Below are positions 46,116 through 57,339 of a DNA stretch of 64,000 nt, in pieces. Every line of letters begins with the position of its first letter. Position 1 is the first letter of the stretch. Source of the DNA: Branchiostoma floridae (taxonomy: Eukaryota; Chordata; Leptocardii; Amphioxiformes; Branchiostomatidae); contig NC_049985.1 in assembly GCF_000003815.2 (NCBI RefSeq), positions 10,962,426 to 11,026,425 on the forward strand. Reading direction: 5' to 3'. The notes beneath the pieces are model-generated. The model was not told where the DNA came from. It did no database searches and was given only the letters and a program-made list of their open reading frames with translations. A program made the translations under genes and the position numbers.

Positions 46116-46948
46116 TTATATATTCAGATAAGCCATTGATGTAGGTGAGGTGTTTTGTATCATTGCAAACAGTAGCCAGACCTTTCTTTCCTCAGAATTC
46201 TCCGGATTAGCCAACACTGACTTAATTTTATGGATGACGTCCGCAGGCACATTGATTTTTACCTGGTCTAAAAAAGAATGTGGCCACATGTTAACCAATA
46301 GCACCCTGGTCAATCAGAATTCTATGCTTACCAGAGCATCTGCCCTCCAGGGTAGTGGCCACTCGGCCAGGGTATGGGGCCACAAGAATGGCAATAAAAA
46401 CACTATTGAAATGGCAACGATTGTCTAGCACAGTCTTCTGGAAGTGAGCATAAAACAAACCAAGCCTATGAAAGAATGGACTGAATGTTTAGTCCTGTGA
46501 TTCAGTTTTTTGCTGGATTTCTCCCCTTTTTTTGCCTTCGCATATTAGGTTTGGGGTCTCCAGAAGATGTCATTCAAAAAATTAAGTCAGTGTGGCTTTA
46601 GCTGACAAGACAAATCAAGTAACCTGATATATACTTTTGGCATCAGTTCTCTAGAATCTCATTTCAGCTCCACTTGATAATGCAACACTTATACTGCAGC
46701 GTTGTTTCATGTAAGGTACATAATGAAAGACTTAAATGGCTTCCTGAAATGACATATTGTGTTCTGAGAAAATGAGTCTTGAATAACAACCTAAGTAGCA
46801 TTTACCAAACTGCAACTTTTCAGTTACCTCCCTCAAGGCCTGAATGGACACTATTCCTCTTTGCCCAAGAGAAAAGAGCAAGGAAGCTATCAAATCATTA
46901 ACCCCAGTGTCATATTTAGATTGTGACTCAACAACATCATTTTCCAAG
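46116..46948 (-). CDS. Two orphan coding exons downstream of PPAT (unidentified)
   Basis: Exon 46948-46828 (after a GTAAGTTAG acceptor) encodes YDTGVNDLIASLLFSLGQRG and ...SIQALRE, ending at GAG/GTAACT. Exon 46262-46116 (after TTAGACCAG) begins VKINVPADVIHKIKSVLANP and ends ...SMAYLNI with TAA at 46118-46116. The two join in phase 0 with GT/AG borders, and both read like real helical protein. No start codon or upstream exon is identified. They may be the 3' exons of a small separate gene or an alternative 3' part of the PPAT transcript. I do not recognise the family. Confidence 0.35.
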
Positions 46949-47104
46949 CTAACTTACCAATCTCACACATGGCACATGTATGATGACTTCTTTAAATACT
47001 GTCGCAGTAAGAATGCCATGATGCAATGTTATACTGTAGTTCCAATGGAGGCATTGTACAAAGCTAAGAAGGCCACATTGTCCCTGCTACATACAGTAGA
47101 CACT

Positions 47105-47522
47105 AGGGGTGGGTACCGGTACAGAAAAATCAGGTACAGGTATGGTTCAGGTCCATAGGCTCCGGAGCTGAACCTGATTATCTGTGAAACTTATGAATGG
47201 GCGATACTCAAAACAATGGTCCATTTTGCTATAAATGATTCTGTTTGGTGGAGTATCCAACATCCACTGGCGTTTTAAATCCTATCAGAGTCCTGTAAAC
47301 AGCACCAACTGCCTGTTGATAATGACTATCAACTTTCCTCTACTTCGGTCTTGTTCTTTTCTTGGACCTGTAAGCCCCAAAACATGTGAACGCCTGCCGA
47401 TATAATTGGTTCATTTTGAAATCGGTCCAAGATCCGGTCGACTGATTTTTTCAGGTTCAGTTTTTCTGGATCGGTCCAACAAGAAAGAATGGTTTTGTAC
47501 CGGTACACAGTACCCACCCGTA
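47105..47522. mobile_element. Dispersed repeat (GGTACCGGTACAG), copy next to the PPAT stop
   Basis: Begins GGGTGGGTACCGGTACAG and contains GTTCAGGTCC, ATGGGCGATAC, CAATGGTCCATTT and TGTTTGGTGGAG; a matching series occurs at 51500-51770. It ends TTTTGTACCGGTACACAGTA, so its ends are partly inverted. Confidence 0.75.
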
Positions 47523-47531
47523 GTAGACACA

Positions 47532-48580
47532 CTACCACTCCAGCTCTACTGGGTACTTCCCAGTCAGACAGGCAGTACAGTGTCCCACTCCATTGTCCTT
47601 ACTATGCTGAATGCCTTCCCTTACAGCTGACGTGAGGCCCTCTACAGTTAAGTACACTACGCTTGTTGCACCCAGGCATTCGGCAAGTTTGGCGGCTTCC
47701 AGCCTGTTAGCAATGAGCTCCTCTTTGGTGGGGATGTTTATCCCCATGTAGCAGGGGTTCTTGACTGGTGGAGAGGCCACACGTATATGCACCTGCAAAA
47801 TACATAGACTGCTGTTAGAAACAACACAACATCTCCTGAATGCCACAGAAAAGTTTTCAATCTTGCCAAAAATAGAGGAAAACTTGAATGAACAATACAC
47901 TTCACTGAAATAATTCGATCAGAATAACTTTGAGACCACATTCTTTTTAAAGAAGCAAGTACTGACTTTTATATGGGTATTGGAAAAGAAACCTTATCTC
48001 ACAATTCACTTTCACTTAGCAAAAAATGAAACAAGGGAGAAAAGAGACAATCGTGGAAAACATGGTTCTAAATAGGTGCATACCTCCTTGGCTCCAGCGT
48101 TGAAAAGAAGCCTCACTATTGGTCCGATGGTGTTGCCCCTGACGATAGAGTCATCAATCAGAACAATTCTCTTCCCCTTGAAGTTTTCCGCTAAAGCACC
48201 AAACTTCTTGGCCACGCCCAGCTGCCTTAACCTGTTGTTAGGCTGGATGAAAGTCCTCCCAACATAGCGGTTCTTGTTGAGGACTTCTACATACGGGATC
48301 CCAGACTAGGGAGAACAATACACATGGGTATGTCAATACTGTCTCTGAGATACTGCTTGTGTATGTACAGGGAGCACTGACCCCTCCTTTCTAAGTATCT
48401 CCATGAAAAGTGGAGACGTAGTTTTGGATGTGTTTGTGTGTGTATCTGTGTTTGTGTTTCAAGATTTTTGTAGTCAGTATAAATCAAGAGCCTCTGGATA
48501 GATTACGACAATATTTGGTATGTATGTAGGTTTGGGGAAGACAAAGATGGATTTTGGGCCTAGTATGTGATCTTGGTACT

Positions 48581-48621
<41 letters not shown>

Positions 48622-51600
48622 GCAGGGTTGTAGCCAGCCTGAAATCATTTTCAGTCCCCTTGATTTTGAATGGGCATGGTGTGACATTGCGCGTCATTTC
48701 TAGGGGGTCTGACTCCCAGAAAATTTTTAAATCAAGACCCTCTGAAACACTATTTCCTGCATTTTGAGGTGCAAATTTTGCTTGTAGACTAAGCTGTTCA
48801 ATGGCATCTGTTTTGGTGAAGAAGAACACATGGGTTTCAGTTTTTTCCATATCTTTACATATCGATTTGTCTGTCCCAGGGGACGGAATGGGGAAAACTT
48901 TTTTCAGTCCCCAACTGCAAAATTCCTTCAAAGGACTGAAGGACAGGTGCTGGCTACAACCCTGCTTGCAAGTGATGCAGCACAGTCCCCCTGGCCTATG
49001 CCAGAAGAAAAAGTAAAGAATCACAGCATGTACAAAATGTACCTGTTGAGCATAACCCATAGCAGCAGGCGTGGCAGACTCTGGCACTGTGCTGACCAGG
49101 TCTGCTTCAACGGGGGCTTCTCTGGCAAGCTGTCGGCCACAGCGCATCCGAACTGAGTACACCATCTGACCTGGAGGGTAACATACAAAAGTAACTTATA
49201 ACTTTATCCATTTCATATTGCCCAGTGCTACATCATCTGCAAGTCAGATTTGGAAGTTTGGAAAGACAGTTTGGCAACTTAGGAAAAACAATTCAACCTT
49301 CACATTTGTAATCGCCTACAAAAGCTATGAAATACATGGATAGCACACGATAGGTTGCACATTTCAGCAACATGTTGCATTTTGAATCCTAATATGCAAC
49401 TGATTAAAGATGTTTCCTGGAACACCTTCAAAACATTGTTTTTGAAACTAAGAAAACTGAAAAAGAGTGTTGCAGGTAAACTTCAAGTGGTGCAGGTAAT
49501 TCAACATTGTTACTTGCACTTAATAATAATAATAATAATAATTGAGTCCTACAAATGAAACTTGAATGTATAAAATCACACCCTTTACAACCAAAGTTCA
49601 GTGGGCTTGCTGCTATATGTCAATCTTACCTTCCATGACAGAGTCAGCTCTTGCGAAGTACACATACTCAAAGATACAAAATGCAGGAGGATCCTGGTTG
49701 GGTCGTGGTACAACACAGACGGATTCCACGCCGTCCCTGGTGACTCTGACGATCTCTCCGGGTTCGACTTCTCGGTGATACACCGCTCCGAGAGACTGGA
49801 AGGAGCAGGACTCTGATGACACTACCCAGCCTTCTACGTCTTCTGATACGCTGTCATAGCCATTTTTAACTGGTGGGAAGACAACGTAACTGATTTTAAT
49901 ACAGATGTTGACACAGATGTTACCTCTGACATGTTTCATCCAGCTTGCCAGATACTTAAACCTGAAAGAAGCCACCTGAACTTGAATTTGTATATATAAT
50001 TTGAATGGTTAATGATATCACATTATACACCTGTAACACATTATTAAAAATGTGATATGTAGTATTACTAGTAAACGTTGAACTTCTTTGTTCAGTTTAT
50101 TAATATATTTGAACAATGTTTACCTGTATTAATTCCAATATTATGTTGAAAATACCGGTATCCTGTTTTTTAGTTTTACAGTCAAACCTGTATTAGCGGC
50201 CACCTCTGCATACCGGCCACCTGCCCATAGTGGCCACATTTTAGCGGTCCCTTGGATTCGTAATGATTAAGAAATAGGCTTAGCGGCCACCTGTCCAACG
50301 CGGCCACGGCCACACGATTTTCGGTCCCGCAGGTACAAAAACACTGCCGATTACGGCCACGCGGACCGCTGATCTATGTTTCGGCACGCGTTCGGCCATA
50401 TACAGCGGCCGTATCGTCATCCTACGCCGGATTTAAAACCTCTTTGATTTATTTTCAAAACAAAACTTCGTCAACTGGCGCTACCCATACCCGCTGACAA
50501 ACGAGGTCATATAAGGTCAATAGACGACACCAATATTACGGATTATTGTGTTAAAGTTACGTTCTAATACACTATCGCTGAGGTTAATTTACATCACAAA
50601 AACTTTCTAAAAAATAAATTGTTACAAAGACAAAATGATATGAACTTCAGACTATGGTGGATTTTATTCTTAGATTTATAAAGAGATAAGTCTAAAATGA
50701 CGAGACTTTTCTTGTGAGTACCACATTAGCATAATGGGCGAATCTGACGTGTGAACGCGAAAGATCAAAGAAATATGACGATAACGGTCTCTTCAAACAA
50801 TATCAACTGTAGAACATTTAAAACTTTTTATAGCTTTTGTTTTCTTAATACATATAGTGTAAAACCATTGCAGTACATGTACAGTACTGTATTATGTGAA
50901 TAAAGATCAGTGGGTCCTAAAACCATGTGTAACTTATTGCTTGTGGTCAATTAATTAGCATATTCTCTATAGTGGCCACCTCTCTATAGTGGCCAATTTT
51001 GACCAGTCCCTTGAGTGGCCGCTATAGACAGGTTTGACTGTACATCTTCAAAGTGTATTTGTTGGATTACTTTGGCTGACATCTAAAAAGAACATAGTGT
51101 GTATATCATTCATTGACCTGTACTGACCTGGATTATTATAGCTGACCCCTGACATCAACCTGCCTATACACAAAGGTCTGTTTCCGTACGGATCTCTAAC
51201 AGCGTACAAACACTCCCCCGTCATGATGACCAGCGAGTACGACATTGGTGTTTCGTTCATGACGTTACGGATGCGGGCCTGCCAATCAGGGCCGTCAGGC
51301 TCCCCGTCTGATGGGATGGAACAGAGGAGCTGCGTGATGACCTCACTGTCCGATCCTGTGGAAAGGCCGATGCCACGCTTCATCACCTAGGAACAATAGA
51401 AGTAAAGCAGGATGGGGATTGTAAATAGAGAACACAACATTCCCTAGGTACCAGCCTGATAGTAGGTCGACGCACCTAACAGACAGAGGGTGACCCTACC
51501 TGGGACTGAAGGTAGGGGTAGGTACTGGTACAGAAAATTCAGTTACAGATACGGTCCAGGTCCAGAGGTTCAGGTCCAGGTCCGGACTTGAACCTGGACC

Positions 51601-52563
51601 TGTATGTACTTATCTATGAATGTAACTTGTGGATGGGCGATACAATGGTCCATTTCACCACAAAGGATTTCTGTTTGGTGGAGCATCTGACATCAATTGA
51701 CATTTCAAAATCTTATACCTGAGTCATGTAAACAACACTAACTGCCTCTGTTCTTACCACACTAATAATTATAGAGTATAAAATGACACAAACCTTTTGT
51801 CTCAAGGGCCCAGCATTGACCAGTTCCCCGTTATGTGCCACGGCTATCTTCCCGTGTATGGTGTCCACCACAAATGGCTGACAGTTCACTAACTCCGAGA
51901 ACCCTGCCGTGGAGTAGCGTGTGTGTCCGATGCCCAGGTTTCCTTTCATTTTCCCAAGAGTTTCGTCTGTGAAGATGTTGCTGACCATTCCCATGCCCTT
52001 ATGTCTCGCCAAGATGTCATCACCCTTGCCTCTACTCGTGACGATCCCAGCACTTTCCTGTCCCCTTGTTTAAAAAGAAATGAACATGTAATCTGATAAA
52101 TATCAAAATCCTTACTCTGTAGCTGAGAACAAAAAAAGTAAATAGATATTTATGAATGCTCACACTAAATTAATGGAGTCATACGATTAACATTTATACC
52201 AATAATTCAACTCTCCATATGACTTTTGTATTCCTCACATCTATTATGATTGCACTCAAATGGCTTCAAATGACTTGTTACATTGCCCAGAAAAGTTACT
52301 ATTTCAAACCGCTTACATACTGTAACTAGCTGCCCCCCTCCCCATACCCAGAGAGAAAGGCGACTGACATTCACAAGACAACAAACCGCTGAATGATATT
52401 TGTCAAATTCTCCCTACCTATGTTGTAAGCCTACAAGTCCCAGGCATATAACATGCCCCACGTCTAGCTGTGTGGGCCAGTCTCCGGCAGCCACACAGGC
52501 GAACACGCCACACTTCTCATCCAGCCCCCCCTCCTCTTCTACAAGCGCTTCCATGTCAGCCAT
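47532..52563 (-). CDS. PPAT: Amidophosphoribosyltransferase (glutamine PRPP amidotransferase), seven exons
   Basis: Catalyses PRPP + glutamine to 5-phosphoribosylamine, the committed step of purine synthesis, in the cytosol. Exons: 52563-52418, 52064-51794, 51386-51128, 49869-49630, 49170-49043, 48305-48084, 47792-47532. They give 1527 nt, 508 residues plus stop, in phase throughout. A 17-residue propeptide precedes the catalytic CGVFAC (Cys18 after processing). The glutaminase signatures [10 protein letters not shown] and [10 protein letters not shown], the PRPP loop [13 protein letters not shown] and the C-terminal [17 protein letters not shown] are all present. The four Fe-S cluster cysteines expected for this class are present: [14 protein letters not shown] and the HCTAC pair. 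Vertebrate PPAT has 517 residues. The upstream frame is open before the ATG, but the ATG at 52563 sits where a short propeptide is expected. Confidence 0.96.
48584..48615. repeat. (CA)n microsatellite
   Basis: A CA run of about 32 bases in a PPAT intron, directly before the TIR element at 48624. Confidence 0.95.
48624..48966. mobile_element. TIR element, GTTGTAGCCAGC family (PPAT intron)
   Basis: Begins GCAGGGTTGTAGCCAGCCTG and ends GGTGCTGGCTACAACCCTGC, with good inverted ends. It is related to 24044-24297 but has a longer interior. Confidence 0.8.
50177..51042. mobile_element. Non-autonomous Tc1/mariner-pogo-type element in a PPAT intron
   Basis: The ends are TA-CAGTCAAACCTGT...ACAGGTTTGACTG-TA, perfect over 13 bp and extending through TTAGCGGCCAC / GTGGCCGCTATA. 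The TA on both sides is the target duplication typical of this superfamily. About 866 bp, no transposase frame; AGTGGCCAC-type subrepeats cluster at both ends. Confidence 0.88.
51500..51770. mobile_element. Dispersed repeat, second copy (PPAT intron)
   Basis: Begins GGGTAGGTACTGGTACAG and shares ordered blocks with 47105-47522 (ATGGGCGATACAATGGTCC, TTTCTGTTTGGTGGAGCATC). Immediately precedes PPAT exon 2. Confidence 0.75.
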
Positions 52564-52619
52564 GCGGGATTCCTCCTCAAGAACACGGAAAAACTCAGGA
52601 AAGTAGTTGTCTAGGCGCT

Positions 52620-53600
52620 AGGAGATTCTTCGCGAATGAAGACTACTAAATTACGAGTCGTCTTTTGTTATATTTTGATTGCCATGGACATAATTTTCAC
52701 ACCTTGGCCGCATGCCGGTCGCACCGGCCAAAGTAGCTGAAAGCGGGTCATGCGTTGGTCATACCACTATATTATATGGGGGATACTGTAATTAATCTCA
52801 CATGACATTCAAAGCTTTGTCATAAGTGTGGTGAGTAATCTACATAGTATTCACATAACGGCTTAGTATCCTGATAATCGATGTACTGTACTGCTCAAAC
52901 TGCCATGTACCAGATTTTACGTGTGATACCATGACTGAATTTTCGTTTCTCGTTTTCAGAAGTGGAATCGTCTGGGTCACAGGTTATATTATGGCGGGAA
53001 GCCGGCGAATCAAAGGAATTTGGAAGCATGGGTAATCTTCAAGCAGATGTAGGAACTGGCTGAGTGTTCACGCAGGTGGCGAAAACTTAAGTGCTGCAGG
53101 AAAATGTAATTTAGAAGTCTTGGGGAGCACATCACTACTTCAGTCAAGCCTAATCGAGAGCGATTCGATCTATGTCGGGTATAACACAAAGCCATAATTT
53201 ATTCATTTATTGCAAGATCATGCCCGAGGGCTAATCATAAAACCTCCTTGTGCAAAGTAAAACAGTAACATACAGGATTGTATACTTAACACTGCATGAA
53301 CATGAAATATATAGATAAAAGGGAAATGGCAACTGTTTAACATCTATTCCTAGACACATTGGGAGTGACTTTTTTCTGTCTGCAGTGAGAGATGAATTGT
53401 CCAACATTTTCGTAGATAAAAGGGTTGGACGACTTATAAGCAGGAAGATTTTTTGTTGGTCGACAAGGTGTGAAGCGTCTGTCGTTAAGGTGTTGGTCGT
53501 TAAGGTGTGATAGTGTTTATTGTTGTCTCTAAAGACAAAGATGTTGAATAGGATTCGTTCAGACTTTAATCTGATGTCTGAAGTCTTACGTTCTGCGGGT
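52620..53600. other. PPAT 5' flank
   Basis: The probable PPAT promoter (TATA-less as far as I can see) and spacer. No divergent PAICS gene is visible; in vertebrates PPAT and PAICS share a promoter. LINE-tail-like text (TTGCAAGATCATGCCCGAGG) occurs at 53211. Confidence 0.5.
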
Positions 53601-53610
53601 GATCTGTTTA

Positions 53611-53755
53611 TACCCCCCTCACATTAGGCGCGATTCGATCGGACGACGAGTCTGCGAGCTCTAAATTACGAGGAGGCATGACCCTGACGGGAAGGGGGAA
53701 CTCTGACATTTCTTCGTCGGCATCAGAGTCATGCCTCCTCGTAAATTATGCTGAG
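53611..53755. mobile_element. Fold-back element, copy with truncated second arm
   Basis: Starts CCCCTCACATTAGGCGCGAT like 42891-43080 and follows it through the centre; the return arm stops after CTCCTCGTAAATTA. Confidence 0.88.
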
Positions 53756-54148
53756 CGCCAAGCAAAATACCATTTATATCCATATCTTTATCATAGTAAT
53801 AGGTAATTATTGACTGGCTCAGCTATTAAAGCCTTTATTAGAGGTGAATACTCTTCTTTTCATAGAAGAGTAAAGAACACATAAGGGGGTTGATACTTGG
53901 GACCGCAGGTAATTTCACGCAACACTCGAGTCAACACGCACCGCTGAATGTGGCGTTTGTGTCGCTAGAGTCACCTTTAGAGAATATATTAACCTCCTTG
54001 ATTAACCTTTGTTTACTTAAGCCTTCCCATGGTACCAAGACCCAACAAAAGCTGGATTATATTGTCCCTTCAGCGACATCAATAATTTAAAGCCGTCTAC
54101 TGTCGCTCCTACATACCTGACACACACGTACGGCCCATTTCTACTGCT

Positions 54149-55460
54149 TGTTACCTTTGCCAGAATGGCCAAGGTTATGTTTTGGGCGTGTTTGTGTGTG
54201 TGTGTCTGTGTGTGTGTGTCTGTCAACAGCATAACTCGAGAAGCCTTGGATGGATCCTGATGATATTTGGTAGGTGGGTAGGGGTCGGGAAAACAAAGGT
54301 CAAGTTCGATAATGGGCCCCTAGCGGCTTGCTAAGGTACTGCAGCTGAAACTCAATTTTTTATGTCTCGTGTTCTAGACATGCTGTGGTCATGATTTTTG
54401 AGTGGTAGATAGCCCTTGAGGCAGAGAGTAAGTGCTGTGAGTTTAGGCTCCCTAGCGGAACTGCAGGCGCCTGTTTCCTTTCAAACTTTGGACGAGAATA
54501 ACTTTACAATGTGTTGACGAATCGTCATGATTTTTGGTATGTAGATAGAATGAGTGATGACTTACATAATGGTATACTAATTGTGCAAATCAACAGCTGA
54601 TTTGCATAATTAATGATGAAAATTTATTAATCCACTGCATTCCATGATAGGACTTTCAAACTTGTCACATATGTAGCTGGGAAGGAGAGAAATGTCGATA
54701 GATATCAATTATGCAAATGATGACCTCATTTGCATAATTAATGAGAAAATATGAACATGTTGACGGATCATCATGTTTTTAGTATGTAGGTAGCGTAAGT
54801 GAAGACCTACATAATGAGATACCAATTATGAAAATCAACAGCTAATTTGCATAATTAATGAGGATATTTTATAAATTCACTACATTCCATGATAGGACTT
54901 TAAAACTTGTCACATATGTAGCTGAGAAAGAGAGAAAAGTCAATACATATTTAGCATGCAAATGATGATCTCATCTGCATAATCAATGAGAAAATATGAA
55001 CGTGTTGACGGATCGTCATGATTTTTGGCATGTAGATAGCCTAAGTGAAGACTTATATAATGTGATACTTATTATGCAAATTAACAGTTAATTTGCATAA
55101 TTGATTAGGAAAACTTCATAAATCCACTGCATTCCATTATTGTACTTTCAATTTGTCACATATGTAACTGAGAAAGAGGAAAGAGAGTAACTCAGTAAGA
55201 GGTGTATTTAAAGACTTTGAAAGAGAACAAGTCAAGAATGGATCAAAGGATCATCATGATTTTGGTATGCTGATAGCTTAAGTAATGCTTGATACAATTT
55301 GATATCAGTTAATTGTAACTAATTTGCATAATCAATGCCCAAATTTTATAAACCAATTCCAAGCATATAATTATAAAGAAAATGAAATGAGTAACGCATT
55401 TGACATCATTCTACTAAACAAGCCTGGTTTATTTGGCAAAGGTATGTGTTCGTGGAACTC
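54149..55460. mobile_element. ACTAGAGTTC-family element (reverse orientation), insertion into a duplicated segment
   Basis: It starts TGTTACCTTTGCCAGAATGG, has a GTGTGTGTGTCTGTG tract and several TTTGCATAATTAATGA modules, and ends CGTGGAACTCTAGT. The duplicate segment at 59068-59160 lacks it, which places the boundaries to within a few bases. About 1.3 kb, no transposase frame. Confidence 0.85.
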
Positions 55461-55730
55461 TAGTGTTGTACTGTAGCTAAACAACAGTCACTACAAAATC
55501 AATTTTTGGGAACGCTTTTAATTTTCAGACAATAAAAAGAAAAGACGCTGGTATTGAGCGTTAATTTCATGAAACAGCACAGAAACTTTTCTATCATTAT
55601 TTCAAGTGTCTAATTAGACGCCCTACACTCTGAACGAACTTACAGGCATTTGTTCCGACAGTTGACTACCTGGTATTTCCGCACGGTCCCATAGATGGGC
55701 ATTGCCCTCGGCCTCTTGTGATGAATAATG

Positions 55731-55940
55731 AAAAAAAAAAAAATTCACGGGTCTTAGTGGCAAGTGTGCAGATGTTGACACACCGGCGCACCAAATCCGT
55801 AGGTGTTTTGGGCACCTTTAGACGTGAGGTTCGGTGGGCGTCACTCCACCGTTATGGGGGCAGGGGCATGGCGAGTATCGAACTCGGTACCTACTGATTC
55901 CGATTCCAACGCTCTAGCCGTTGCGCCACACAGACACCCC
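55731..55940 (-). mobile_element. tRNA-derived SINE with target-site duplication
   Basis: On the minus strand it starts GGGGTGTCTGTGTGGCGCAA, carries an A box (TGGCGCAACGGCTAGAG) and a B box (CCGAGTTCGATAC) like an RNA polymerase III promoter, and ends in a poly(A) tail (T/A run at 55731). It is flanked by AATAATG on both sides (55724-55730 and 55941-55947). The copy B segment at 59415-59422 has a single AATAATG and no insert. Confidence 0.92.
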
Positions 55941-56000
55941 AATAATGCAAAAACTTTGACAAATAGACCTCTTTTCACTGATAAAACGACAGGCCCATAC

Positions 56001-56209
56001 TACTGTAAATGCATAAATGTTCGCGGGGATTTAATTTCGCGGTAGCGGGAAAATGACTATTTGCGGTGACTTAAGTTCGCGGTAGCACCATGCACTGTAG
56101 TCTCTTACTGGCATGGAAAAATGTTTGCGGTGGTTTTAAGTTCGCGGTAAATTTGCAACACGAAAACCTAGAACATGAAACCACCGCGAAAATTTCTGCA
56201 TTTACAGTA
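56001..56209. mobile_element. MITE with 13-bp perfect TIRs (TACTGTAAATGCA)
   Basis: Ends TACTGTAAATGCA and TGCATTTACAGTA, interior rich in TTCGCGGTAGC and GTTTGCGGTGG. It is absent from copy B, where GCCCATACTAC runs on into AAGTATTTTGG. Related to 26187-26401. Confidence 0.92.
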
Positions 56210-57011
56210 TTTTGGTACACCTGTTGTTCAGTTACACAACCCGCGCTGTCATCGCTGTCCCACTGAACTTCCTGCGTGACTAAATCACTAAGCTTCTTCG
56301 GAGACTTCGTGATCGTATGCATATGTATACTACCGCTCCCAGACGCACAGATATGTTCACAGGCGAATCGTAAGTCATTACTTTGCCATTCAGAGTGTTT
56401 GCCTTTCCGCTTGCTTCGTCATCTTCTTCAGGCATGACGGTTTGCGGAAAAGGCATACAAACTTCCTCCCTTCTGCATGTTACTTACGTGTATGTAGGCC
56501 CTGTGCAAAGTCAGTATACCCAGAGAAGAATACCGCACTCACAACTGACTACATGCATCGTTCTTCACCTTTTCTACGGAGCGTCTAAAGTTGAATTTTT
56601 GATCACAGGAATCTTCCACTTAACAAGCGACAAGGTGAGTTTCGTTAGCTTTTGTTCCATAATTGAAATATTAGCTAGTACTGTTTCATAAGTCAAGGAG
56701 CGACCCGGGTCACACTTAGTCTCTACCAGACTGACTACCCTGGCTGTTACAGGGAGAATAATTTGCCTGGGGAGTTTTGCTACTAGAGGAGTTGGATAGG
56801 GACAATTTCCCAAGTTTTTGCCGAATTCTACTATCCCCGTACCCCCATAGTCTCTACCAGACTGACTACGCTGGCCATTGTAGGGAGAATAATTTGTCAG
56901 GGGAGTTTTGCTACCAGAGGACTTGGTCGACCGGAGGGGAAATATGAACCTAAGCGTAGACTGACTCCCCTGGCCAATTTCCCGATTTCTACCAACTCCT
57001 ACGATCTCCGC

Positions 57012-57215
57012 CCCCCTGTAGGAAGGTCTGGTGGAGGCTAGTACCCCCGTAGGAAGGCCTGGTGGAGGCTAGTACCCCCGTAGGAAGACCTGGTGGAGGC
57101 TAGTACCCCCGCAGGAAGACCTGGTGGAGGCTAGTACCCCCGTAGGAAGGTCTGGTGGAGGCTGGTACCCCCGTAGGAAGGTCTGGTGGAGGCTAGTACC
57201 CCCGAAGGAAGGTCT
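57012..57215. repeat. 31-bp minisatellite, array 1
   Basis: About seven near-identical units GGAAGGTCTGGTGGAGGCTA+GTACCCCCGTA. Preceded by the TAGTCTCTACCAGACT element ends. Confidence 0.93.
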
Positions 57216-57339
57216 GGTGGATGGCCACTGTGGTGCCCAGAGTCGTTGCCTGCTGCCCACTGCGTTTGTGTCGGGTAAGAAGCCATGACCGCATGCCTTG
57301 ACTGAAGCACCGAGACCTTGTCATTGCCCCTGTAGAAAT

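Larger units (their letters stand above)
54071..56760. repeat. Segmental duplication, copy A (with insertions)
   Basis: Segments 54071-54148, 55462-55730, 55941-56000, 56209-56300 and 56337-56700 match in order the segments 59068-60040, separated here by three insertions (1.3-kb element, SINE, MITE). Confidence 0.85.

Noticed and set aside
48560-49165. A 201-codon minus-strand open frame
   Set aside because: It is PPAT exon 49170-49043 read through into intron, a TIR element and a CA repeat; only the exon part is real.
52564-52620. Upstream in-frame extension of PPAT exon 1 (open frame before the ATG)
   Set aside because: No ATG in the extension; the ATG at 52563 already gives a propeptide of suitable length before the catalytic cysteine.
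52961-53029. Plus-strand exon-like stretch (TTTTCAG acceptor, open frame, GTAATC donor) near PPAT
   Set aside because: A single short candidate with no partner exons or recognisable protein.
55870-55940. tRNA-like A and B boxes suggesting a tRNA gene
   Set aside because: The sequence does not complete a tRNA cloverleaf and continues into a SINE body with poly(A) tail and target-site duplication.
55780-56322. Open frames within segmental duplication copies A and B (for example DLVTQEVQWDSDDSAG on the minus strand)
   Set aside because: Similar frames recur in copy B, but they are short, interrupted differently by mobile elements, and show no splice-consistent gene model. Most likely non-coding duplicated DNA.
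57012-57215. Regular repeats that might suggest a CRISPR array
   Set aside because: Units are contiguous without unique spacers, and the window is clearly eukaryotic; this is a minisatellite.
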